From positions 1 to 13,668 of the forward strand of contig DAMCAP010000041.1 in the NCBI GenBank assembly GCA_032059445.1: DNA of 13,668 nucleotides, read 5' to 3'. The stretch comes from DAMCAP01 sp032059445. GTDB lineage: Bacteria > Bacillota > Clostridia > Oscillospirales > Ruminococcaceae. Made by a program: the position numbers and the translations under genes. Below, piece after piece: positions 1 through 5,198 of this stretch. The notes under the pieces were generated by a model. The model searched no databases, was not told the DNA's origin, and was given only the letters and a program-made list of their open reading frames with translations. The number at the start of each line of letters is the position of its first letter. Position 1 is the stretch's first letter.

Positions 1-54
1 CATGCTGCAGAGGAGAATAAATAGCACAGCTATGAAGGTACTTAGCTCGATCAT
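1..54 (-). CDS. Small phage membrane protein, partial (C-terminus beyond window)
   Basis: An ATG at 54-52 (minus strand) opens a frame that stays open to the window edge, giving 18 residues. They are strongly hydrophobic (MIELSTFIAVLFILLCSM), which looks like an N-terminal membrane anchor. The start is well supported by TAAAGGAGGG at 70-61, ending six bases before the ATG. It is the last visible gene of the leftward phage early operon, with the stop of the preceding gene overlapping its ribosome binding site. Function is unknown; many phages carry tiny membrane proteins in this region. The rest of the gene is not visible, so length and family cannot be judged. Confidence 0.5.
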   Translation of the reverse strand, partial: MIELSTFIAVLFILLCSM

Positions 55-67
55 GCTTGTCCCTCCT

Positions 68-361
68 TTAAACTTCCTTTGTAATCTTGTTTTTTGCGTT
101 AAATAGATTGCACTGAGTTTCAAACTGGAAGAATGGCAGGATTCCGATATAGCTTACTGCCCGCCCTGTAGTACCATCGCCAAACCCAAATGGCACAGCA
201 CCGTTGCAAAGTGCTCTTCGCAACCAGTCAACATCTCTGCCTAGATACTCAGCCACAAGCTTTGCCTCCAGCTTACCGTCCTTGCTTTGGTTCTGTACAA
301 GGTCATAGAGCTGCTCATAGCGCTCGGTGATGATCGGGAGGATTCTGATGATTTCTGACAT
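68..361 (-). CDS. Phage excisionase-like / helix-turn-helix small protein
   Basis: A 97-residue protein. Residues about 30-75 (LVAEYLGRDVDWLRRALCNG, then VPFGFG and a basic/aromatic stretch) resemble the compact HTH domain of phage excisionase-like or MerR-type proteins: 'AxYLGxxxxxLRxxLxxGxxPFG' followed by a beta-hairpin. The resemblance is by eye, not by search. The start is ATG at 361 with AAAGGAAAG upstream. The previous gene overlaps it by 47 bases in another frame, typical of compact phage operons. A DNA-binding role in early regulation or excision is inferred from fold and position. The tail after residue 75 is not recognised. Confidence 0.6.
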   Translation of the reverse strand: MSEIIRILPIITERYEQLYDLVQNQSKDGKLEAKLVAEYLGRDVDWLRRALCNGAVPFGFGDGTTGRAVSYIGILPFFQFETQCNLFNAKNKITKEV

Positions 362-644
362 GAGGCTTTCCTTTCTCTAGCTTTCGGTCAATTTCCTTAA
401 TTTCTTCTACGAGCTGCTCTTTGCGCAATTGATAAGCCAAATGAATTACTTCGTCTTTGTGCTCAGGAGTTAACATCTCAAATTTCTCCAAAACCTCAAC
501 TAGCAGCTTGATGCTCATTGCTTCTGCTTCAATTTTCTCTAGCTCTTCTTTAAGGCGCTCCGCCTCGAGAGAATATAATATGGGATGTGATTGCAAATCA
601 CACTCTACCCCACCGCTTTTTGAAATACCTTTGATACATACCAC
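315..644 (-). CDS. Phage hypothetical helical protein, overlapping both neighbours
   Basis: A 109-residue reading frame starting at GTG (644-642). AGGAGG lies eight bases upstream, inside the 3' end of the Rha gene, so the two genes overlap by 40 bases; the 3' end overlaps the next gene by 47 bases. Residues about 25-95 are highly charged, Glu/Lys-rich and helical with coiled-coil character. The stretch 'LEKFEMLTPEHKDEVIHLAY' resembles the C-terminal tail of XRE-family regulators ('LSxExxxxVLEYxxFLL'). The last 15 residues are read in the overlap and look unlike the rest. No family is recognised; it is probably an accessory early-control protein. A later, shorter start cannot be excluded. Confidence 0.5.
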   Translation of the reverse strand: MVCIKGISKSGGVECDLQSHPILYSLEAERLKEELEKIEAEAMSIKLLVEVLEKFEMLTPEHKDEVIHLAYQLRKEQLVEEIKEIDRKLEKGKPHVRNHQNPPDHHRAL

Positions 645-1276
645 TCCAAATGCCTCCTGCGCTGATTAAAGTCCGGAACAGATACCAACAAGCCTATATC
701 AACTTTTTGCAGAATGTCGAGATGCTTTATTTGCTCGTCCGTCAGATAAGGTCTGATGCTCTCGCCCTTGGGGATATTGTGCTCTTCTCGGTATTGCTTG
801 GCGGTCTTGCCCAGCACGATTTTGTTGAGCATGTCGCACTCGTTGCTAAAATGATAAGGTCGGGGGCTATCATGCAGAAGTTTGATGTTTTCGGTCAGTA
901 GTGGGAACTGCGTGCGAGCCTCCACAAGTGTACGGATAAAGCTCTCCATCTGATTAAAGCGCTTGATATAAGCTTCTTTCAGTTGCATAGCTTTTGCTCC
1001 CTCATATCCCATTACCAGTAGCATGAATCCATCTCGAGTTAATTCATAGCAAGGCTGTTTTCTTCCCGTACTATCCTTGTAGGAGGACAGCGCAAAATTG
1101 CGCTCTCTAAAATCTGCACTCACCCCAGATTTGGGGGTAGTGATTTTAGCAATATCTCTTAAAACATGGTCATGCCTCTTATTGAATATCTTCGCCACCT
1201 TAAGGCTATTCGCCCTGGCTGTGTCTTTGGCATCACAAAATATACCTAGTTCGTCCATCGGTATTAGTTGCTTCAT
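605..1276 (-). CDS. Rha family phage regulatory protein
   Basis: A 223-residue protein. Residues about 22-112 match the Rha (pRha) domain: a helix with 'KVAKIFNKRHDHVLRDI', then 'SSYKDSTGRKQPCYELTRDG', 'FMLLVMGYEGAKAMQLKEAY' and 'IKRFNQME'. These are the hallmark blocks of that family. Rha proteins are phage regulators, first noted for interfering with phage growth in host-factor-deficient cells. The C-terminal half (about 130-223) is a separate helical domain with 'YREEHNIPKGESIRPYLT' that I do not recognise and that may select the DNA or protein partner. The start ATG at 1276 has GAAAGGAAG upstream and lies 22 bases after the Cro-like gene, so the two are almost certainly cotranscribed. Confidence 0.88.
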   Translation of the reverse strand: MKQLIPMDELGIFCDAKDTARANSLKVAKIFNKRHDHVLRDIAKITTPKSGVSADFRERNFALSSYKDSTGRKQPCYELTRDGFMLLVMGYEGAKAMQLKEAYIKRFNQMESFIRTLVEARTQFPLLTENIKLLHDSPRPYHFSNECDMLNKIVLGKTAKQYREEHNIPKGESIRPYLTDEQIKHLDILQKVDIGLLVSVPDFNQRRRHLEWYVSKVFQKAVG

Positions 1277-1298
1277 TTGATCTTCCTTTCTTTTTTAG

Positions 1299-1505
1299 TT
1301 AAGCGATTTCAAGAATCTCTCTTATGTACTCATGCAACTTGGATTTTGCCACCTGACCGGTCATGATCTTATAGAGGATAGATGAATCAACATACATTCC
1401 GCTACAATGTTTTAGCTGATCTATCAACCACTCTTGGGGTTGATTGCGGATAATCAACTCGACCTTGATTTCTTTCCCAAACTCGGTCAGTTCTCTTTTG
1501 CGCAT
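1299..1505 (-). CDS. Cro-like small phage regulator (XRE-type)
   Basis: A 68-residue basic protein beginning MRKRELTEFGKEIK. It has the pattern of small Firmicute phage regulators: 'FGxxIKxxLIxRxxxQEWLIDQL', a linker with 'YVDSSILYKIMTG' (recognition helix), and a C-terminal helix 'YIREILEI'. The ATG at 1505 is preferred because AGAGGTGAT sits seven bases upstream; an in-frame GTG at 1517 falls inside that ribosome binding site and is unlikely. It is the first gene of the leftward operon, facing away from the repressor at 1703, as Cro does. A role in turning down repressor expression on induction is inferred from position and fold. It shares the TACTGT operator region with the repressor. Confidence 0.7.
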   Translation of the reverse strand: MRKRELTEFGKEIKVELIIRNQPQEWLIDQLKHCSGMYVDSSILYKIMTGQVAKSKLHEYIREILEIA

Positions 1506-1538
1506 TAAATTTATCACCTCTTTTTGTAAATAATTATA

Positions 1539-1567
1539 TTGACAATTACGGCAAAATGTAATATAGT
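1539..1567 (+). promoter_or_regulatory. Predicted rightward promoter (TTGACA-17-TATAGT)
   Basis: TTGACA at 1539-1544 and TATAGT at 1562-1567, separated by 17 bases, match sigma-70/sigma-A boxes. Transcription would begin near 1574, cross all the operator half-sites, and reach the repressor at 1703 after a leader of about 130 bases. It is the best rightward promoter visible for the repressor. It lies face to face with the leftward promoter at 1616-1644, so the two predicted transcripts overlap at their 5' ends. Confidence 0.5.
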
Positions 1568-1588
1568 GTAATTATCACATCAACTAAA

Positions 1589-1664
1589 TACTGTTCGCCG
1601 TATTGCTATGTTCACAGTATATTACTGTCAACAGTAAAAGTCAATAGAATATTTTACTGTGAAC
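1589..1664. promoter_or_regulatory. Phage operator cluster (TACTGT half-sites)
   Basis: Five copies of the half-site TACTGT occur in 76 bases: direct at 1589-1594, 1623-1628 and 1655-1660, inverted at 1614-1619 and 1631-1636. The central pair forms a perfect palindrome, TTACTGT-CA-ACAGTAA (1622-1637). The outer pair GTTCACAGTA (1610-1619) and TACTGTGAAC (1655-1664) are exact 10-base inverted copies of each other. Such sites between divergent CI-like and Cro-like genes are expected to bind those two proteins. The 1622-1637 palindrome fills the spacer of the leftward promoter, so binding there should block it. Confidence 0.7.
1616..1644 (-). promoter_or_regulatory. Predicted leftward early promoter (TTGACT-17-TATACT)
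   Basis: On the minus strand, TTGACT (1644-1639) and TATACT (1621-1616) are separated by exactly 17 bases. Transcription would start near 1609 and run into the Cro-like gene and the rest of the early operon. The spacer (1638-1622) contains the perfect operator palindrome, and the -10 box overlaps the half-site at 1614-1619. This is the promoter a lysogenic repressor would be expected to shut off. Confidence 0.6.
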
Positions 1665-1702
1665 AATAAAATGGCAATATGCATAAATGGAGGTTGCATA
1701 TT

Positions 1703-2074
1703 GTGTCGGAAATATATAAATTAATCGAAGATCTATGTCACCAGAGAAATGTAAATATCACTGAAATGTGCCGAACCGCTAATATTAGCCGCGGCATAAT
1801 CACAGATTTAAAAATGGGACGAACAAAAAAGCTATCTACCGATACATTAGAAAAGCTGTCTAATTACTTTTCTATTCCCATCGATTACCTATTGACCGGT
1901 GAGGAAGCAGAACAAAAAAATAAGCCCTCCGCACAAGGCGAAGGGCTTTCTGAGGAGCGTATTAAGTTAAATAAGAAGCTTACAGCGCTATCCCAAGAAA
2001 ACGTTAATGTTGTTCTGGAGCATGTGGAGTTTCTCTTGCACAAGCAGAAGCAAGAGAACAAACAAAAGCAATAA
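1703..2074 (+). CDS. CI-like phage repressor (XRE family HTH)
   Basis: A 123-residue protein. Residues about 4-66 form an HTH_3 domain: 'IYKLIEDLCHQRNVNITEMC', then 'ANISRGIITDLKMGRTKKLS' with the recognition helix, and 'LEKLSNYFSIPIDYLLTGEE'. The C-terminal third is a charged helix ('LSQENVNVVLEHVEFLLHKQ'), probably a dimerisation tail; no LexA/S24 peptidase domain is present, so RecA-driven self-cleavage is not expected. GTG at 1703 is chosen because GGAGG ends nine bases upstream (1689-1693); an in-frame ATG at 1679 has no ribosome binding site. It is divergent from the Cro-like gene across the operator cluster. The last 22 codons are overlapped in antisense by a small reading frame with its own strong promoter. 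Confidence 0.82.
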   Translation: MSEIYKLIEDLCHQRNVNITEMCRTANISRGIITDLKMGRTKKLSTDTLEKLSNYFSIPIDYLLTGEEAEQKNKPSAQGEGLSEERIKLNKKLTALSQENVNVVLEHVEFLLHKQKQENKQKQ

Positions 2075-2141
2075 GGTCCTGTTGATAAACTACATCCATC
2101 TGATCATACCCTTGCAAAATTTTTTCTATTTGTTCTTCCAC
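2004..2141 (-). CDS. Possible 45-residue protein antisense to the repressor tail
   Basis: On the minus strand a GTG at 2141, preceded by GGAGTGAGG five bases upstream, opens 45 codons ending in TAA at 2006-2004. The first half (VEEQIEKILQGYDQMDVVYQ) lies outside the repressor and has a protein-like, helical, acidic composition. The second half is read antisense through the repressor's last 22 codons and looks less protein-like. A perfect consensus promoter lies about 40 bases upstream. It could be a real small protein, the remnant of a longer gene, or simply a reading frame within an antisense RNA. No family is recognised. Confidence 0.3.
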   Translation of the reverse strand: MEEQIEKILQGYDQMDVVYQQDLIAFVCSLASACARETPHAPEQH

Positions 2142-2178
2142 GCTATCCTCACTCCAGTCATTATCTGATAATATCTAT

Positions 2179-2207
2179 ATTATATTACGAATTAGTTGAA
2201 ATGTCAA
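2179..2207 (-). promoter_or_regulatory. Perfect consensus leftward promoter (TTGACA-17-TATAAT)
   Basis: On the minus strand TTGACA (2207-2202), 17 bases, then TATAAT (2184-2179) match the sigma-70 consensus at all twelve positions. Transcription would start near 2172, run through the small frame at 2141-2004, and continue antisense to the repressor mRNA. Nothing else on that strand lies between it and the repressor. Confidence 0.6.
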
Positions 2208-2480
2208 CGTGTAAATCGCAGTTATAGCATGCAAAATTACATATTTGTTGGAATTACTAAATTTATTTGTTTTTCCAAAATTCACCGACGGGCTATGCAT
2301 ATAGTTTTCCACAGTATTCTACGGTATTCTTATTAAGCATTTTTAAATTATTGTGCAATTTGCCAAAATGGAAAAAATCCATCGATGCAAACCTAAAAGA
2401 GGAGACGTGCAGATGTAATGGTAATGGTAAATATGACACTCCCCACGTGGGGCATAGATTTAAATTTGGAGGGATAATAT
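2208..2480. other. AT-rich intergenic stretch with a 12-bp palindrome
   Basis: No gene is supported here. One reading frame crosses the region but has no ribosome binding site and ends inside the glycine-zipper gene. The notable element is the perfect palindrome CCCCACGTGGGG at 2441-2452, about 15 bases before the ribosome binding site at 2469-2473. It is a candidate operator or leader hairpin for the small downstream gene. A weaker hairpin ATGGA-AAAAA-TCCAT lies further upstream. I could not identify a convincing rightward promoter. Confidence 0.4.
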
Positions 2481-2606
2481 ATGGCTATAGGCATTGCTTT
2501 AGGCGTTGCTCTTGGAGCAGCGTTTAAAAACATAGGTCTTGGAATAGCTTTAGGAGTTGCTGCCGGGTTAGTAATGGAATCTCGAAACTCTAAAAATAAG
2601 AAATAG
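2481..2606 (+). CDS. Small glycine-zipper membrane protein (41 aa)
   Basis: A 41-residue protein beginning MAIGIALGVALGAAFKNIGL and continuing with a second similar block, then a short charged tail ending SRNSKNKK. Gly/Ala spacing (GxxxG, GxxLG) over about 32 hydrophobic residues is the signature of a glycine zipper, which packs helices tightly in membranes. The ATG follows GGAGGG by eight bases, a strong ribosome binding site. It sits between the repressor and the integrase in the lysogeny module, where lysogenic-conversion genes often reside. Pore-forming toxin, holin-like and superinfection-exclusion roles are all possible; the sequence does not decide between them. The two similar halves suggest an internal duplication. 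Confidence 0.6.
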   Translation: MAIGIALGVALGAAFKNIGLGIALGVAAGLVMESRNSKNKK

Positions 2607-2610
2607 AAAT

Positions 2611-2640
2611 CCCCTCCGATGCGACCAACATCAGAGGGGG
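2611..2640 (-). terminator. Hairpin between glycine-zipper gene and integrase
   Basis: CCCCTCCGATG (2611-2621) pairs with CATCAGAGGGG (2629-2639) with one mismatch, leaving a seven-base loop. On the plus strand no T-run follows. On the minus strand the stem is followed by a T-rich stretch, ATTTCTATTTCTTATTTTT, so it would work better as a leftward terminator. It may also attenuate transcription into the integrase. Confidence 0.45.
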
Positions 2641-2727
2641 ATCAGCGCAGGAAGTAAACCGCTGTGAGAAGTATACTCCGTCCTTTTACTGTACCATAGC
2701 AGGGCCGCTAAAGTTAAGGAGGACAAT

Positions 2728-3822
2728 ATGGCCAGACCAAAAAAAGAAAAGCCCAACAGAGCTGATGGGCTCTACGAAGTTAAAGTAACCGTCGGGAAAA
2801 AACTTGACGGTACCCTGATTAGAAAGAGTTTTTATAGCCCCTTATCCAAGGAGGATGCCAAACGACAAGCCGATGAGTTTAAAATTCAATCAGAGGTTTC
2901 AAACCGTACCGGAATAGGTTTTGTTAACAGAGAAGTATCATTTAGCGAGTGGGCGTTACACTGGCTTGAAGCATACAAAAAAGGTAAAGTAAAAGATCAT
3001 ACTTACGATTTTACCTACCGCGTTAATGTTGAAAAGTATTTAGTACCTTTCTTCAAATCGTCTTATCTTAGAGATATAAAACAAGTAGATGTGCAGAATT
3101 ATTTTAATAAGTACCCGCATTTAGCGAAATCTACTCTGGATAAGCAGAAACTGATCCTAGCAGATATTTTTGACAAAGCGATCTATAACGATCTATGCAT
3201 AAAAAACCCTGTCAAAGATATCAGATTGCAAGCAAAACCAAAACCAGAGCGCGCTTATTGGACTCTTGTTGATTGCCAAAAGGCAATTGAGTACGCAAAG
3301 AAGCGTACGGATATTCCAGCAGCTATAGGAACCGTAATCATGCTAGAGAGCGGTTTACGCCGTGGTGAATTAATTGCACTTAGGTGGTCAGATATTGACT
3401 TTAACCAGAGAGTAATGCGAGTCCAACGCTCTGTTGTTCCTACAACGGGTAAACTTGTGGAGGGTGGTACAAAATCCGAAAGCTCTAATAGGACAATTCC
3501 TCTTTCAAATGATTTCATTAACTTTTTAAATCATCTACCCAAAAAATCAATATATATTTTAAGTAACCAACAAGGAAATCTGCTTTCGCCAAATACGTTT
3601 GCGACACAATTTAAAGTTTTTATGGCTGGGTTATGTGACAATTTAGGTTTAACTCCCCTTACCCCCCATGAGTTGCGCCATACATTTGGCACTGTTTTAA
3701 GAGAGAAAGGCGTGGATATTTACACAATCCAAAAAATTATGGGGCACTCAGACATCGGAGTCACCGCAGAAATCTACGTTCACAACGATATCGAAGTTCT
3801 CAGAAGCAATATGAAGTTATAA
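2728..3822 (+). CDS. int: Phage tyrosine integrase
   Basis: A 364-residue site-specific recombinase that inserts and excises the prophage. In order: an N-terminal arm-binding domain (about 1-60), a SAM-like core-binding domain (about 70-170, with 'FSEWALHWLEAYKKGKVKD'), and the catalytic domain (about 175-360). All expected active-site residues are visible: R211 in 'ESGLRRGELIALRW', K249 in 'GGTKSESSNR', H314 and R317 in 'TPHELRHTF', H340 in 'MGHSD', and nucleophile Y350 in 'TAEIYVH'. Length is normal for the family, with no break. The ATG follows AAGGAGG by five bases. The gene ends about 200 bases from the 3' end of a tRNA-Ser gene, which is very likely its attachment site. Confidence 0.95.
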   Translation: MARPKKEKPNRADGLYEVKVTVGKKLDGTLIRKSFYSPLSKEDAKRQADEFKIQSEVSNRTGIGFVNREVSFSEWALHWLEAYKKGKVKDHTYDFTYRVNVEKYLVPFFKSSYLRDIKQVDVQNYFNKYPHLAKSTLDKQKLILADIFDKAIYNDLCIKNPVKDIRLQAKPKPERAYWTLVDCQKAIEYAKKRTDIPAAIGTVIMLESGLRRGELIALRWSDIDFNQRVMRVQRSVVPTTGKLVEGGTKSESSNRTIPLSNDFINFLNHLPKKSIYILSNQQGNLLSPNTFATQFKVFMAGLCDNLGLTPLTPHELRHTFGTVLREKGVDIYTIQKIMGHSDIGVTAEIYVHNDIEVLRSNMKL

Positions 3823-3855
3823 TACTACGACACTTACTACGACATTTTTACGACA
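3823..3855 (+). repeat. Three direct TACGACA repeats after the integrase
   Basis: TACTACGACA occurs at 3823-3832 and 3835-3844, and TACGACA again at 3849-3855, so the shared heptamer recurs every 11-12 bases, about one helical turn. Short direct repeats between an integrase gene and its attachment core are typical arm-type binding sites for the integrase N-terminal domain. That role is inferred from position and spacing. Confidence 0.55.
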
Positions 3856-3976
3856 TAATAAAGCGTTTTACACCGATTTACAGTCATGATCTAAAAAATA
3901 GCAGTAAAAGCTTAAATCTCTTGAATAAAGGATTTTCGCTTATTTTTTGGTGCAATTTCATATAAAAACACATAAA

Positions 3977-4018
3977 AATAGCCTTTGCTTATACGATAGT
4001 GTATAAACAAAGGCTATT
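3977..4018 (-). terminator. Strong hairpin terminator after tRNA-Ser
   Basis: AATAGCCTTTG (3977-3987) pairs perfectly with CAAAGGCTATT (4008-4018), and the stem continues inward with TTATAC/GTATAA. On the minus strand it is followed by TTTTTATGTGTTTTT. It begins two bases after the tRNA 3' end and should terminate tRNA transcription. It may also stop rightward transcription from the integrase side. If the phage core is the tRNA 3' end, this terminator came with the phage. Confidence 0.75.
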
Positions 4019-4019
4019 A

Positions 4020-4060
4020 TGGCGGAGAGAGAGGGATTCGAACCCTCGGTGGAGTATTAG
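4020..4060. other. Probable prophage attachment site (tRNA-Ser 3' end)
   Basis: Tyrosine integrases commonly use the 3' half of a tRNA gene, and integrase, arm-like repeats and tRNA 3' end lie here in that order and orientation. The core would be within the T arm and acceptor end of the tRNA. A second copy of this segment should exist at the far left end of the prophage, outside this window; I see none inside it. The exact core limits are not determinable here. Confidence 0.5.
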
Positions 4061-4111
4061 TCCACACACGATTTCCAATCGTGCGCCTTAGACCAGCTCA
4101 GCCATCTCTCC
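4020..4111 (-). tRNA. tRNA-Ser (anticodon GGA)
   Basis: Read on the minus strand, GGAGAGA (4111-4105) pairs with TCTCTCC to make the acceptor stem, followed by discriminator G and an encoded CCA (4022-4020). The anticodon arm CACGA-TTGGAAA-TCGTG gives anticodon GGA, which reads UCC and UCU. There is a long variable arm (GTGGACTAATACTCCAC), diagnostic of serine tRNAs, and a standard T arm GAGGG-TTCGAAT-CCCTC. Total length is 92 bases. Its 3' end points toward the integrase. Confidence 0.95.
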
Positions 4112-4149
4112 ATATTTAGTTTTATCGGTTTTTGACCGACCGCTTGCTT

Positions 4150-4178
4150 ATTATATAATAAAAGACAGGGCTTGTCAA
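4150..4178 (-). promoter_or_regulatory. Consensus promoter of tRNA-Ser
   Basis: On the minus strand TTGACA (4178-4173), 17 bases, then TATAAT (4155-4150) match the consensus exactly. Transcription would start near 4143, about 32 bases before the mature tRNA 5' end. The leader contains a small hairpin, TCGGT/ACCGA (4125-4139). Confidence 0.8.
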
Positions 4179-4287
4179 CAGCTTTTTTGATTATTACTTG
4201 TATTTACATAGGTTTTGGAGAAGTTTGCTATTTACTATCAACATTATATAGATTTTCGTATATTTTAGACTTACCACGATACAGCTA

Positions 4288-4494
4288 TTAAGGCACCAAA
4301 GGTAATACTACCTCATTTTTCTGAGGGTTGCCGCAGTTTTCGATCGCATCCTTTTGTATAGCATACATAGCAAGAGTGCTGCCGATTTGACCATACACTG
4401 ACGCGAGTACATTAAGCTCATCTACGGTTTTACCCTGAGCAATAGCAATGGCGATCACTTGAGTGAGCAGTATCAGTTCTTCAGGACAAAGCAA
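4288..4494 (-). CDS. Conserved-looking small acidic protein (68 aa)
   Basis: A 68-residue protein, mostly helical: 'MLCPEELILLTQVIAIAIAQ', 'GKTVDELNVLASVYGQIGST', 'LAMYAIQKDAIENC'. It resembles a group of small Clostridia proteins with 'ELxxLAxxxxxLGDTLATI' blocks (DUF6774-like), but I assign this only by eye. The start is TTG at 4494, supported by AAGGGGTGAT ending three bases upstream; no alternative ATG fits. It is the first protein gene beyond the tRNA, on the same strand, about 175 bases from it, with no close partner. There is no signal peptide; the hydrophobic stretch is amphipathic. Function is unknown. Confidence 0.6.
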   Translation of the reverse strand: MLCPEELILLTQVIAIAIAQGKTVDELNVLASVYGQIGSTLAMYAIQKDAIENCGNPQKNEVVLPLVP

Positions 4495-4546
4495 GTAATC
4501 ACCCCTTAACTTATCTCTTTTAAGCTACTTCTAACTACAATTTATG

Positions 4547-4658
4547 ATCAAAGCGTTCAGGATATGAAAAATAACCCATCACCACCTCTTGATCTGCCTA
4601 GAGATTAAGGGTCACTTTCTGTTGCCTTTAGCTTTATTTCCTCCCTATCAAAGCGTTC
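4547..4658 (+). repeat. 12-bp direct repeat ATCAAAGCGTTC, 100 bp apart
   Basis: ATCAAAGCGTTC is present at 4547-4558 and again at 4647-4658, exactly 100 bases apart, in the 243-base gap between the small protein and the hemerythrin. Each copy lies upstream of one of the two divergent genes. They could be binding sites for a shared regulator or traces of a duplication. No dyad symmetry is seen within the 12-mer. Confidence 0.5.
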
Positions 4659-4699
4659 GATTCTGACACACGCATTTTGTAAATATTACAGTGATTTGA

Positions 4700-4728
4700 T
4701 TGTATAACAATGGAAACTGCGTTATAAT
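4700..4728 (+). promoter_or_regulatory. Predicted promoter of the hemerythrin-methyltransferase operon
   Basis: TTGTAT (4700-4705), 17 bases, then TATAAT (4723-4728). Transcription would start near 4735, only a few bases before the first possible start codon (GTG at 4738). The mRNA would be almost leaderless, or translation starts a little downstream. Confidence 0.55.
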
Positions 4729-4737
4729 AGCGGTGAG

Positions 4738-5178
4738 GTGATTCAGATTTTAATTTTTGACTGGAACCCGGACCTAAGCATCGGGATCGATTTGCTGGAC
4801 TCCCAGCATAAAGAAATCTTTGAAAAAGCCAATGCTTTTTTTATCGCCTATAAAGTTGGTGCACCCAGCAAAAGGCTGGCGGAGTGCTTAGAATTTTTAG
4901 AGCAGTATGTACTCTATCACTTTCAGGCTGAAGAAGCATTTCAGGCAGAAAAAGGCTACCCCAAGCGCCGAGAGCACCAGGCGATGCATCAGGCCTTGCT
5001 GATACAGTTTAAGTTTCACAGTACCGCCCTCTATGGCTCAAATTTCTCCCAGATTTCCATCGACGGCTTTTATAAATTTCTGCGAGAATGGATTGAAGCG
5101 CATATATTAAGAGAAGATACCAAATTCGCCCGTTATAATACCAGGCGACAAGCTGCAGAGCATAACAACCTAAGCTGA
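4738..5178 (+). CDS. Bacteriohemerythrin
   Basis: A 146-residue non-heme di-iron protein that binds O2 reversibly. All seven expected ligands are visible: H24 in 'LDSQHKEIF', H61 and E65 in 'LYHFQAEE', H80 and H84 in 'REHQAMH', and H122 and D127 in 'AHILRED'. Length is normal for a stand-alone hemerythrin, and the N-terminal 'DWNPDLSIGID' is the family signature. The start is uncertain: GTG at 4738 lies just after the predicted -10 box with no room for a ribosome binding site, while GGTGAGGTGA (4732-4741) could serve an ATT at 4747, giving a protein three residues shorter. In anaerobes such proteins are thought to scavenge or sense oxygen. A methyltransferase follows after 20 bases. Confidence 0.92.
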   Translation: MIQILIFDWNPDLSIGIDLLDSQHKEIFEKANAFFIAYKVGAPSKRLAECLEFLEQYVLYHFQAEEAFQAEKGYPKRREHQAMHQALLIQFKFHSTALYGSNFSQISIDGFYKFLREWIEAHILREDTKFARYNTRRQAAEHNNLS

Positions 5179-5198
5179 TTTTATAGGAGGATCAGATC

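Noticed and set aside
1679..1702. ATG 1679 as repressor start
   Set aside because: No upstream Shine-Dalgarno sequence; the GGAGG at 1689-1693 lies after it and fits GTG 1703.
2267..2527. 86-residue plus-strand frame before the glycine-zipper gene
   Set aside because: No ribosome binding site at its start and it overlaps the well-supported glycine-zipper gene in another frame.
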